64,000 nucleotides of DNA from Salinimicrobium sp049680855 (lineage in GTDB: Bacteria > Bacteroidota > Bacteroidia > Flavobacteriales > Flavobacteriaceae), in contig NZ_JBMPGS010000001.1 in NCBI RefSeq assembly GCF_049680855.1, positions 806,001 to 870,000 on the forward strand, given 5' to 3'. Shown here piece after piece: positions 43,963-52,479 of this stretch. The number at the start of each line of letters is the position of its first letter. The stretch's first letter is position 1. A model generated the notes under the pieces. The model searched no databases and was not told the origin of the DNA. It worked only from the letters and a program-made list of their open reading frames with translations. The translations under genes were made by a program, and so were the position numbers.

Positions 43963-44304
43963 CTAGTTGTTCTGTGCAGGGTTTTCAACCGGTGTTTCTA
44001 CAGGAGCAGGAACATTCGTTTCAACTTCTGTTTCCCCGTCAATGATCTTAGATTCTCCAACTCCATTACCGTCCATAATAGTAACATTAGAAAGAAGAAT
44101 AAGGGCAAGTAATAAAGTTGCCAAAGTCCAGGTGCTTTTATCCAGGAAATCGGTCGTTTTTTGAACCCCACCAAGTTGGTTGGCTCCGCCGCCGCCAAAT
44201 GAAGAAGATAATCCTCCTCCTTTTGGATTCTGTACCATAATTACTACCACTAGCAAAAATGCTACGATGATGATGAGTGCTAAAAAGATTGTGAACGTGC
44301 TCAT
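43963..44304 (-). CDS. secG: Preprotein translocase subunit SecG
   Basis: A 113-residue SecYEG channel accessory with two membrane helices (about 3-22 and 55-75), the conserved VVIMVQNPKGGGLSSSFGGGGANQ-type loop (NPKGGGLSSSFGGG), and FLDKSTWTLA. The C-terminal tail is low-complexity, rich in Pro, Glu and Thr. It is the last gene of the lptE operon. Confidence 0.93.
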   Translation of the reverse strand: MSTFTIFLALIIIVAFLLVVVIMVQNPKGGGLSSSFGGGGANQLGGVQKTTDFLDKSTWTLATLLLALILLSNVTIMDGNGVGESKIIDGETEVETNVPAPVETPVENPAQNN

Positions 44305-44314
44305 TTTCTAACTG

Positions 44315-45178
44315 TTATTGTTCTTGTAATTTCTCGATTGCCCGAATTTGGTCTGCAAAGAAACCACTTTTTTCGGGATTTTTCAAAATTAAAATTTTAT
44401 AGGCCTGGATGGCTTTTTTGTAGTTTTTCTGTTCCAGGTAAACCCTTGCTAAAGTCTCTGTCATTAAGGCTTCGGGAGCTGCCAAATTTTCGTGGGCAAG
44501 GTTCGCTTTCTTAGCAGATTTTGAAGGAGTGATCTTAGGATTCTTGGAGATGAACTCATCAATAAGTTCAAATTTTCTGGATTTGTCTTCATCCTCAATT
44601 TCATCTTCCTCCCGTGCCACCGGTTTGGCAGTGGTGAGCTTTAGCCATTCTGTAAATGAATGGTTTTCGTTCCTGTCAAATGACAATGGGGAACCAAGGT
44701 GAAGCGTATCTTCTTCAGCTTTTTTGTCATTTGCTTCCTCATCAATAGCACCTTCCTTTGCATTCTCCTGTCTTGAGAAAAGCTCAGGATCGAAAACCTG
44801 TTCAGATTCCCTTACTTTCATTTTTAAAGCCTGGTCCAGGGAAAGATTTGTTTCAGGTCTTACTTCTTCAGGGTCAAAAACAGGAATATTCTCTTGATAA
44901 TGCTCCTGTTGCCTAATTTGATTGGCGATTTCGTTTTGATTAAATGCTTCAGAAGTAATAAAATCAAAAAGGACGCTGCGATCTACTGTGTAGGCAGCCG
45001 TAATCTTTAACTCCTTATTATAATGCAGGCTGTTCTCATTCTTCAATGCTTTTAACCGTACTGCACGGGCAGCCTGGAAATATGGATATTCCTCTATCAC
45101 AGCCTTTAAGGCGGGAGTATGTGCCGTGTTTATAGAAGACGGTTCCTGAAGAAGTGCTGTGAGTTCCTTTTTTTTCAT
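44315..45178 (-). CDS. Tetratricopeptide-like protein of the lptE-secG operon
   Basis: A 287-residue soluble protein with no signal peptide. It has a helical N-terminus (PALKAVIEEYPYFQAARAVR), a long charged middle, and a C-terminal tetratricopeptide-like pair (ETLARVYLEQKNYKKAIQAYKILILKNPEK). It may scaffold envelope assembly, but that is only suggested by its neighbours lptE and secG. Its ATG overlaps the lptE stop (TAATG), so the two are translated together. Confidence 0.75.
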   Translation of the reverse strand: MKKKELTALLQEPSSINTAHTPALKAVIEEYPYFQAARAVRLKALKNENSLHYNKELKITAAYTVDRSVLFDFITSEAFNQNEIANQIRQQEHYQENIPVFDPEEVRPETNLSLDQALKMKVRESEQVFDPELFSRQENAKEGAIDEEANDKKAEEDTLHLGSPLSFDRNENHSFTEWLKLTTAKPVAREEDEIEDEDKSRKFELIDEFISKNPKITPSKSAKKANLAHENLAAPEALMTETLARVYLEQKNYKKAIQAYKILILKNPEKSGFFADQIRAIEKLQEQ

Positions 45179-45690
45179 TACCAGTTTGCTAATGAAGCAT
45201 TAAAAATATCCTGGGTAATTCTTGTAAAGATTTCTTCAAGGGCTGTTGCCAGTAGTGCGCCGTTGAGCTGGCCTGCTGCCGGGTAATCATAGTAGAAGGA
45301 AAACCTCCTGTCAAAATCTTTTTCGGGCTCGAGGGTGTTGAAGAATCTCACCTGGATCACTATAGTAAGGCGGTTTTGAGCTGCCGTGCTTTGTGCGGTG
45401 GCAGACATGGGTGCCACATAATAATCAATAATTTCACCTTCATAAATAAGATCTCCATTGGTATTTGTGAGGTTGAGATTTGTCTGGCTTTGAATGAGAT
45501 CTTCCAGTTGGAGGGTGAAGGTTCTTGCAATTCCAGGCTCCACAATATCGGCTGCATTCTGAAAAGTGTTCACCTGGAAAGTTTCGGCTGCACCGGTATC
45601 GGCACCCGAGAAGGAATAAATTTTGCAGGATTGCAGCGTTAAAAGTAGCAATCCAAAAATGACATATGTAAGTTGATTTCTTTTCTTCAT
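45178..45690 (-). CDS. lptE: LPS assembly lipoprotein LptE
   Basis: Outer-membrane lipoprotein that plugs LptD and helps insert lipopolysaccharide. The 170 residues start with a lipoprotein signal (LTLQSCKIYSF, Cys22), followed by SGADTGAAETFQVNTFQNAAD, the Bacteroidetes-type LptE pattern. It lies directly downstream of the sigma-54 activator, 2 bases apart. Confidence 0.88.
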   Translation of the reverse strand: MKKRNQLTYVIFGLLLLTLQSCKIYSFSGADTGAAETFQVNTFQNAADIVEPGIARTFTLQLEDLIQSQTNLNLTNTNGDLIYEGEIIDYYVAPMSATAQSTAAQNRLTIVIQVRFFNTLEPEKDFDRRFSFYYDYPAAGQLNGALLATALEEIFTRITQDIFNASLANW

Positions 45691-45692
45691 AA

Positions 45693-46949
45693 TTACAAAT
45701 CGTACTGCTTGATTTTTCTGTAAAGGGTGCGTTCACTTATACCCAGCTCATCTGCCGCGGCCTTTCGTTTACCGTTATGACGCTCAAGAGATTTCTTGAT
45801 AAGTTCCAACTCCTTATCTTGCAGGGAAAGGGTTTCTTCTTCCTCGATTTCTTCGGCAAAATAATATTTATCCTGCTTGTCAATAGGGTTGTTCTCCGGA
45901 ATTTGTAGGAGTTCCAGCTTTTCTTCAGAAATTTCTTCAGGTTCCACCTCTTCTTCGTCATTTTCGCCGTAGATTTTCTGAATGAGTCCTTCGTTGTCTT
46001 CCTGTACCTGCTTGCTGTTGCCGTCTTCCATCAATTTAAGCGTGAGCTTTTTCAGGTCATTAAGATCGCTCTTCATGTCAAAAAGCACTTTATAAAGAAT
46101 TTCCCGCTCGTTGCTAAAGTCCCCTTCTTTCTTTTTGTCATTAATGACTGCAGGAAGATTGTCACCAATCCCCGGAAGGTAGCTTTTAAGATTTTCGGCG
46201 TTAATGCTGCGTTCCTGCTCTAAGACTGAAATTTGTTCAGCAATATTCCGAAGCTGGCGCACGTTACCGTTCCACCTGTACTTCTGAAGTAGATTCACGG
46301 CATCATCTTCGAGTCGAATTGTAGGCATTTTGTACTTCATCGCAAAATCTGAAGCAAATTTCCTGAACAGTAAATGAATATCTTCTTTTCGCTCCCGAAG
46401 TGGTGGTAGCTGGATTTCTACCGTGCTTAACCTGTAATAAAGATCTTCCCTGAATTTTTCCTTTTTGATGGCCTTAAACATGTTGAGGTTGGTTGCTGCG
46501 ACAATGCGCACATTTGTTTTCTGAACCTTAGAAGAACCTACTTTGATGAATTCCCCATTTTCGAGTACACGAAGTAAACGCACCTGCGTGGTGAGTGGAA
46601 GTTCTCCAACTTCATCCAGGAAAATAGTACCGCCATCGGCCACTTCGAAATAACCGCTGCGGGTTTGGGTTGCGCCCGTAAAAGCACCTTTTTCGTGCCC
46701 AAATAATTCAGAATCTATGGTTCCCTCTGGGATCGCACCGCAGTTCACTGCGATATATTTGCCATGTTTTCTATGTGAGAGCGCGTGGATGATCTTTGGA
46801 ATACTTTCCTTACCAACCCCGCTTTCTCCCGTTACCAATACCGAAATATCTGTAGGTGCTACCTGGATAGCCTTTTCGACTGCCCGGTTTAACTTCTGGT
46901 CATTTCCCAGAATTCCGAAACGTTGTTTAATTGCTTGTACTGATTCCAT
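45693..46949 (-). CDS. Sigma-54 interacting transcriptional activator
   Basis: A 418-residue AAA+ enhancer-binding protein. Walker A is GESGVGKES, the sigma-54 contact loop is GAFTGA (HEKGAFTGATQTRSG), and Walker B is GGTIFLDEVGELP. The C-terminus has a Fis-type helix-turn-helix (KRKAAADELGISERTLYRKIKQ). There is no N-terminal receiver or sensor domain, so its activity must be controlled otherwise. Between the two there is an acidic linker of about 90 residues. It heads the lptE-secG operon, and its 5' leader contains a G-rich repeat. Confidence 0.92.
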   Translation of the reverse strand: MESVQAIKQRFGILGNDQKLNRAVEKAIQVAPTDISVLVTGESGVGKESIPKIIHALSHRKHGKYIAVNCGAIPEGTIDSELFGHEKGAFTGATQTRSGYFEVADGGTIFLDEVGELPLTTQVRLLRVLENGEFIKVGSSKVQKTNVRIVAATNLNMFKAIKKEKFREDLYYRLSTVEIQLPPLRERKEDIHLLFRKFASDFAMKYKMPTIRLEDDAVNLLQKYRWNGNVRQLRNIAEQISVLEQERSINAENLKSYLPGIGDNLPAVINDKKKEGDFSNEREILYKVLFDMKSDLNDLKKLTLKLMEDGNSKQVQEDNEGLIQKIYGENDEEEVEPEEISEEKLELLQIPENNPIDKQDKYYFAEEIEEEETLSLQDKELELIKKSLERHNGKRKAAADELGISERTLYRKIKQYDL

Positions 46950-46950
46950 A

Positions 46951-46972
46951 GCCCCCTAGCCCCCGAAGGGAG
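46951..46972 (-). repeat. G-rich repeat abutting the activator start codon
   Basis: On the minus strand CCCTTCGGGGGCTAGGGGGC lies immediately before the ATG at 46947-46949. It occupies the place of the ribosome-binding site, and it resembles a short sequence dispersed through flavobacterial genomes. Confidence 0.55.
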
Positions 46973-47054
46973 ATTTTATATTTTCAAATAATCCTGATTT
47001 GTTCATAGAATACAAGATTCAAAATTTGTTTTTTTTGTTAAATGACCACTGACA

Positions 47055-48500
47055 CTAATTGTTGTCGCTGTACCCAACCGCTTCTCCTATTAAAGTAGCA
47101 GTGGTGCAATCTTCTATCTTTACGTTGACGAAATCTCCTACTTTGTAATTTTTCTTCGGAAAAACGGCGACTGTATTCTGCGTGGTTCTTCCGCTCCAGT
47201 GGGCATCAGACTTCTTAGATTCTTTTTCGATCAAAACTTCCACCGTTTTACCAAGAAATTGTTTTGTTCTAAAACCGCTGTGTTTCTGCTGAAGATTCAC
47301 AATTTCTGTCAACCTTCGTTTCTTTACTTCTTCAGGAACATCGTCTTCAAACTTTCTCGCCGCCATGGTTCCCGGCCTTTCAGAATAAGCGAACATAAAC
47401 CCAAAGTCATATTTCACATATTCCATTAAAGAGAGGGTGTCCTGGTGATCTTCTTCAGTTTCGGTAGGGAAACCGGTGATCATATCCTGAGAAATGGCAC
47501 AATCTGGAATGATTTTTTTGATGTTATCGATCAATTCAAAATATTCTTCGCGGGTGTGAAGCCTGTTCATCTTTTGCAGGATGCGATCGCTTCCGCTTTG
47601 TACCGGCAGGTGAATATATTTGCAAATATTTCTATAAGACGCCATGACTTCTATAACATCAAGCGTCATATCCTGCGGATTTGAAGTAGAGAACCTAATC
47701 CTCATTTTTGGATGAGCTTCAGCAACAAGTTTTAAAAGTCCGGCGAAATTGGTGGCTGTTGCTTTCTGAATTTCAGAAGCATTTTTAAAATCTTTTTTGA
47801 GTCCGCCACCATACCATAAATAGCTGTCTACATTTTGGCCTAAAAGAGTGATCTCCTTAAAACCTCTTGCGGCCAGGTTGTTCACTTCCTCTAAAATACT
47901 CTGCGGGTCTCGACTGCGTTCTCTTCCGCGGGTGAAAGGAACCACGCAAAAAGTACACATGTTATCACAGCCACGGGTGATCGAAACGAAAGCTGAAACA
48001 CCATTGCTTTGAAGTCTTACAGGTGAAATATCACCATACGTTTCGTCTTTGGAAAGTATGACATTCACTGCATTTCTTCCTTCTTCCACCTCGGCGATAA
48101 GGCCCGGCAGGTCTTTATATGCATCTGGTCCCACTACGAGGTCCACGATCTTTTCCTCTTCAAGAAATTGGCTTTTTAGCCGCTCGGCCATGCAGCCAAG
48201 AACACCCACTTTCATTTTTGGGTTGATCTTTTTTACTGCATTATATTTTTCCAGCCTTTTTCGAACGGTTTGTTCGGCTTTGTCCCTAATTGAGCAAGTG
48301 TTGATGAGTACCAAGTCTGCCTCTTCCAGGCTTTGGGTGGTATTGAATCCTTCCTTTGCAAGAATGGAAGCTACTATTTCGCTATCGCTAAAATTCATTT
48401 GGCAGCCATAGCTCTCAATCATAAGCTTTCGCCCGTTGCCAGACTTTGGCTCCATTACCAAAGAATCTCCCTGTTGTTGTTCGTCTATTATCTTCTCCAT
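47055..48500 (-). CDS. miaB: tRNA-2-methylthio-N6-dimethylallyladenosine synthase MiaB
   Basis: Radical-SAM methylthiotransferase acting at position 37 of UNN-decoding tRNAs. About 481 residues. The N-terminal cluster cysteines are in MIESYGCQMNFSDSE, INTCSIRDKAE and VLGCMAERL, the radical-SAM triad is CDNMCTFC, and a TRAM domain closes the protein. The start at 48500 is preferred over 48536: a -7 box (48534-48541) would overlap the longer reading. Confidence 0.95.
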   Translation of the reverse strand: MEKIIDEQQQGDSLVMEPKSGNGRKLMIESYGCQMNFSDSEIVASILAKEGFNTTQSLEEADLVLINTCSIRDKAEQTVRKRLEKYNAVKKINPKMKVGVLGCMAERLKSQFLEEEKIVDLVVGPDAYKDLPGLIAEVEEGRNAVNVILSKDETYGDISPVRLQSNGVSAFVSITRGCDNMCTFCVVPFTRGRERSRDPQSILEEVNNLAARGFKEITLLGQNVDSYLWYGGGLKKDFKNASEIQKATATNFAGLLKLVAEAHPKMRIRFSTSNPQDMTLDVIEVMASYRNICKYIHLPVQSGSDRILQKMNRLHTREEYFELIDNIKKIIPDCAISQDMITGFPTETEEDHQDTLSLMEYVKYDFGFMFAYSERPGTMAARKFEDDVPEEVKKRRLTEIVNLQQKHSGFRTKQFLGKTVEVLIEKESKKSDAHWSGRTTQNTVAVFPKKNYKVGDFVNVKIEDCTTATLIGEAVGYSDNN

Positions 48501-48533
48501 AATCAAAAAAATACCATTAGGTAATTGAACCTG

Positions 48534-48541
48534 CAAAGATA
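48534..48541 (-). promoter_or_regulatory. -7 box of miaB
   Basis: TATCTTTG on the minus strand, with TTG at 48563-48565 (spacer 21). It places the transcript start downstream of the alternative ATG at 48536. Confidence 0.6.
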
Positions 48542-48646
48542 CATTATAACTTATGACAATGACAAAGTGACAGTGAAAAATTAGGTTTTAATCTGATGTA
48601 AAAAGTGCATTTTCAGAAATTAAAGCAGGATATTTAAAAATTCCTA

Positions 48647-48654
48647 TACTTTTG
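48647..48654 (+). promoter_or_regulatory. -7 box upstream of topA
   Basis: TACTTTTG 20 bases before the topA ATG; no TTG is present at the matching -33 position. Confidence 0.5.
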
Positions 48655-48674
48655 CAGATACAAAAATAACACCT

Positions 48675-51200
48675 ATGGCGAAGAATTTAGTGATTGTGGA
48701 GTCTCCTGCAAAGGCAAAGACTATTGAAAAATTTCTTGGAAAGGACTACAAGGTCGCTTCCAGTTTTGGTCATATTGCCGATTTGCCAACCAAAGAATTA
48801 GGGGTTGATACAGATGGAGATTTTACGCCTAAATATATTGTCTCGAAAGACAAGATGGATGTGGTGCGCAAGCTGAAAGGACTGGCGAAAGATGCAGAAA
48901 TGGTGTGGTTGGCAAGTGATGAAGACCGGGAAGGAGAAGCAATTGCATGGCACCTTGCCGAGGAGCTGAAACTAAATAAAGACAAAACTAAACGTATTGT
49001 TTTTCATGAGATCACGAAATCTGCAATCTTACGTGCAATAGAAAATCCTCGCGGGATCAATTATAATCTGGTAAATGCGCAACAGGCCAGAAGAGTGTTG
49101 GATCGCCTAGTGGGATATGAACTTTCTCCTGTTTTATGGAGGAAAGTAAAAGGCGGACTTTCTGCAGGAAGAGTGCAATCTGTTTCGGTGCGATTGATTG
49201 TAGAGAGAGAAAGAGAGATCCAGAATTTTAAAGCAGAAGCCTCTTTTAGAATAGACGCTGAATTTACTACGGAAGAAGGAAAGTCATTTAAGGCAAAACT
49301 TCCGAGAAATTTCGATACCAAAGCCGAAGCAGAACAATTCCTGTCTCAAAATCTCGATGCAAATTTCAAGGTAGCAGACCTTACTACCAAACCGGCGAAA
49401 AAATCACCGGCACCACCATTTACAACTTCCACTTTACAACAGGAAGCGGCAAGAAAACTTTATTTTTCGGTTAGTAAGACCATGACAATGGCGCAGCGGC
49501 TTTACGAGGCCGGGCATATTACCTATATGAGAACCGATAGTGTTAATTTATCTGATGATGCAAGAAAAGGTGCTAAAAATGAGATTTTGAAGGCCTATGG
49601 TGAGAAGTACGCCAAGTCTAGGCAGTTTAAAGGAAAAACCAAGGGGGCGCAGGAGGCTCACGAAGCTATTCGTCCTACAAACTTTGAAAACCATACGGTA
49701 AATGCAGAGCGTGATGAGCAGCGTTTGTATGAATTGATCTGGAAAAGAGCCATTGCTTCTCAAATGAGCGAAGCACAGTTGGAACGAACCAATGTGAAAA
49801 TTGAGGCAGATAAACATGAGAAGCAGTTTACTGCAAATGGAGAGGTTTTGAAATTTGATGGATTTCTTAAAGTTTATCTTGAAGGGAGTGATGAGGAAGA
49901 TGAGGAAAGAGATGGAATGCTGCCGGCTCTTAAAGTGAACGAGAAATTAGAAAATAATTTTATCACTGCTACAGAAAGATTTACGCGGCCGCCATACAGG
50001 TATACTGAAGCTTCTTTGGTTAAAAAACTGGAGGAACTGGGAATTGGTAGACCATCTACGTATGCGCCAACGATCTCCACGATCCAGAATAGAAATTATA
50101 TTGAGAAAGGTTCTGTAGATGGGACAGAGCGTAGCTATGTGCAGCTTAGCCTTAGTAAAAATAAGATCGACGAGAAAAAATTAACCGAAACCGTAGGGAG
50201 TGACAAGGGCAAACTGGTTCCTACAGATGTTGGGATGGTGGTGAATGATTTTCTTGTAAATCATTTTTCAAACATTCTGGATTATAACTTTACAGCTAAG
50301 GTAGAGCAGGATTTTGATGATATTGCTGAAGGGAATGAGGAGTGGACAAAGATGATGAGAGACTTTTATAAAGACTTTCATCCGCATGTCAAAGATGTTG
50401 CTGAAAATGCCGAAAGGGAAGTAGGCGAGCGGGTACTGGGAAAAGATCCTGAAACAGGAAAACCGGTAAGTGTGAGGCTTGGAAAATTTGGGCCAATGGT
50501 CCAGATAGGATCTGTTGAGGATGAGGAAAAGCCAAAATTTGCCAGCCTGGGTCCAGATCAAACTTTAGACTCTGTAACTTATGAAGAAGCAATGGATCTT
50601 TTTCAGCTTCCGAAGAAGTTAGGAGAATATAAAGGAGAGGATGTTGAGGTGAACAACGGTCGTTTTGGACCCTATGTAAAATTTGGTAAAAAATATGTCT
50701 CCCTGTCGAAGGGAGAAGATCCATTAAGTGTAGATTTCGATCGCGCTATGGAGCTTGTTAAGGAAAAAGAAAAGGCCGATGCTCCAATTTATGAATACAA
50801 AGATCTTCCTGTTCAAAAAGGAGTGGGAAGGTTTGGTCCATACCTCAAATGGAATAATATGTTCATTAATGTGAACAAAAAGTATGATTTTGATGATCTT
50901 TCGGCGGAAGATATTGAGACACTTATTGAAGATAAGTTGAGGAAAGAACGTGAAAAGGTGATTCATAACTGGGAAGATGAAGGAATTCGTGTTGAGAAAG
51001 CGCGATGGGGAAGGTCAAACATTATAAAGGGCAAAACAAAAATTGAATTACCGAAAACTGTAGATGCTGCAAAGCTTAGTTTGGAAGAGGTAAAAGATAT
51101 TATTGAGAAAAAAGCGCCTAAGAAAAAGGCCGCCAAGAAAACTACAAAGAAGAAGACCACCGCAAAAACTTCTAAAAAGAAGACGACTAAAAAGAAATAA
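48675..51200 (+). CDS. topA: DNA topoisomerase I
   Basis: Type IA topoisomerase relaxing negative supercoils. The 841 residues contain the Toprim domain (LVIVESPAKAKTIEKFLG and ASDEDREGEAIAWHL), the active-site Tyr in HITYMRTDSVNLS, and GRPSTYAPTISTIQNR. No zinc-ribbon cysteines appear at the end. Instead there are repeated GRFGPYVKFG-type Topo_C repeats and a Lys-rich tail (KKAPKKKAAKKTTKKK). The arginase-like gene starts 4 bases after the stop. Confidence 0.96.
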   Translation: MAKNLVIVESPAKAKTIEKFLGKDYKVASSFGHIADLPTKELGVDTDGDFTPKYIVSKDKMDVVRKLKGLAKDAEMVWLASDEDREGEAIAWHLAEELKLNKDKTKRIVFHEITKSAILRAIENPRGINYNLVNAQQARRVLDRLVGYELSPVLWRKVKGGLSAGRVQSVSVRLIVEREREIQNFKAEASFRIDAEFTTEEGKSFKAKLPRNFDTKAEAEQFLSQNLDANFKVADLTTKPAKKSPAPPFTTSTLQQEAARKLYFSVSKTMTMAQRLYEAGHITYMRTDSVNLSDDARKGAKNEILKAYGEKYAKSRQFKGKTKGAQEAHEAIRPTNFENHTVNAERDEQRLYELIWKRAIASQMSEAQLERTNVKIEADKHEKQFTANGEVLKFDGFLKVYLEGSDEEDEERDGMLPALKVNEKLENNFITATERFTRPPYRYTEASLVKKLEELGIGRPSTYAPTISTIQNRNYIEKGSVDGTERSYVQLSLSKNKIDEKKLTETVGSDKGKLVPTDVGMVVNDFLVNHFSNILDYNFTAKVEQDFDDIAEGNEEWTKMMRDFYKDFHPHVKDVAENAEREVGERVLGKDPETGKPVSVRLGKFGPMVQIGSVEDEEKPKFASLGPDQTLDSVTYEEAMDLFQLPKKLGEYKGEDVEVNNGRFGPYVKFGKKYVSLSKGEDPLSVDFDRAMELVKEKEKADAPIYEYKDLPVQKGVGRFGPYLKWNNMFINVNKKYDFDDLSAEDIETLIEDKLRKEREKVIHNWEDEGIRVEKARWGRSNIIKGKTKIELPKTVDAAKLSLEEVKDIIEKKAPKKKAAKKTTKKKTTAKTSKKKTTKKK

Positions 51201-51203
51201 TTA

Positions 51204-52364
51204 ATGGATTTTGAATTCTTTACCCCGGTAAATGAGGTTTTAGTCGATGAATTTACAGTATCTCTGCACACTATTGGTGGACAGACGAGGATTCATACTT
51301 CGGGTAATTTTCCCAATCTTGAAGGAATTCGGGTTGCACTTTTCGGAGTTTTGGAGGATAGGCTGGATGTTGAGAGAAGTGAAGAACCCTTTAATTTTGA
51401 TGGAGTAAGACAGAATTTTTATCAGCTATATCCCGGGAATTGGGGCGTTTCTGTGGCTGATCTTGGAGATATCCAAAAGGGGGAAACAGTAGAAGACACC
51501 TATTTTGCTGTTCAATCTGTTGTGGCTGAACTAGTCAAAAATGACATTATTCCGGTGATTTTAGGAGGCAGTCAGGATTTGATTTATGCGCAATACAGGG
51601 CCTATGATAATCTGGATCAAATGGTCAATTTGGTCAACGTAGACCCACGATTTGACCTTGGGGATGCAGAAAAACCTATTTCCAACAGGTCTTACGTAGG
51701 GAAGATCGTGATAAATAAGCCTTACAATTTATTTAATTACTCAAATTTAGGTTACCAGACGTACTTTAATTCTCAAGATGAGATAGAGCTTATGGAAAAG
51801 CTGTTTTTTGATGCTTATCGTCTTGGTGAAGTTACCGGAGATATAAGTATGGTTGAACCAGTGATGAGGGATGCGAATTTGGTAGGTATAGATATAAATT
51901 CGGTAAGTACGGCGGCTGTAGGAAATTACCGTCACAATTCTCCAAATGGATTCGATGGAAAAGAGATTTGTGCATTGGCACGATATGCGGGAATAAGTGA
52001 TAAAGTCTCTTCTTTCGGTATCTATGAGATTTCGGCTAAAAGTAATTATCCTTCCTGCAATATGCTCATAGCCCAAACGTTATGGTACTTTGTGGAAGGG
52101 GTGAATTACCGTACAAATGAAAATACTATTTCGGCTAAACAGGAGTTTATAAAGTACCAGGTACCCATAGACGATGAGGTATTGATTTTTTACAAAAGTC
52201 CGCTAAGCGGAAGGTGGTGGATTGAAATTCCGTATAGTTCAAATTTCAATAATAAATTGAAAAGACATACGTTATTACCTTGCACAAAAGAGGATTATAT
52301 AGATGCCTGCAATCAAATTTTACCTGAACGCTGGTACAAAACGAAGAGGAAAAACGAAATTTAA
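51204..52364 (+). CDS. Arginase-fold protein with degraded metal site (annotated as formimidoylglutamase)
   Basis: A 386-residue protein with the ureohydrolase fold. Its family members hydrolyse arginine, agmatine or formimidoylglutamate using two manganese ions held by GGDH, DxHxD and DxD. Here the corresponding motifs read GGSQ (121-124), DPRFD (147-151) and DIN (230-232). The first His, the second His and one Asp are therefore replaced. The SFGIYEIS segment (270-277) keeps the fold pattern. The enzyme activity is probably lost. It lies between topA (4 bases) and gldK (115 bases), a recurring order in this family, which suggests a role connected with gliding/T9SS. Alignment by eye only. Confidence 0.8.
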   Translation: MDFEFFTPVNEVLVDEFTVSLHTIGGQTRIHTSGNFPNLEGIRVALFGVLEDRLDVERSEEPFNFDGVRQNFYQLYPGNWGVSVADLGDIQKGETVEDTYFAVQSVVAELVKNDIIPVILGGSQDLIYAQYRAYDNLDQMVNLVNVDPRFDLGDAEKPISNRSYVGKIVINKPYNLFNYSNLGYQTYFNSQDEIELMEKLFFDAYRLGEVTGDISMVEPVMRDANLVGIDINSVSTAAVGNYRHNSPNGFDGKEICALARYAGISDKVSSFGIYEISAKSNYPSCNMLIAQTLWYFVEGVNYRTNENTISAKQEFIKYQVPIDDEVLIFYKSPLSGRWWIEIPYSSNFNNKLKRHTLLPCTKEDYIDACNQILPERWYKTKRKNEI

Positions 52365-52462
52365 ATATATATTTGCACAGAATTAGCAGGAGGTATTTAG
52401 AGTGAATTATTGTTTATTAGGAAATAAATAAATAGGTTTACTGCCTTAAAGCTAAAGTGTCC

Positions 52463-52470
52463 TAACTTTG
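52463..52470 (+). promoter_or_regulatory. -7 box of the gldKLMN operon
   Basis: TAACTTTG 10 bases before the gldK ATG at 52480. The -33 position reads CTG (52441-52443) with a 19-bp spacer, one mismatch from consensus. Confidence 0.55.
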
Positions 52471-52479
52471 AGAGAAATT

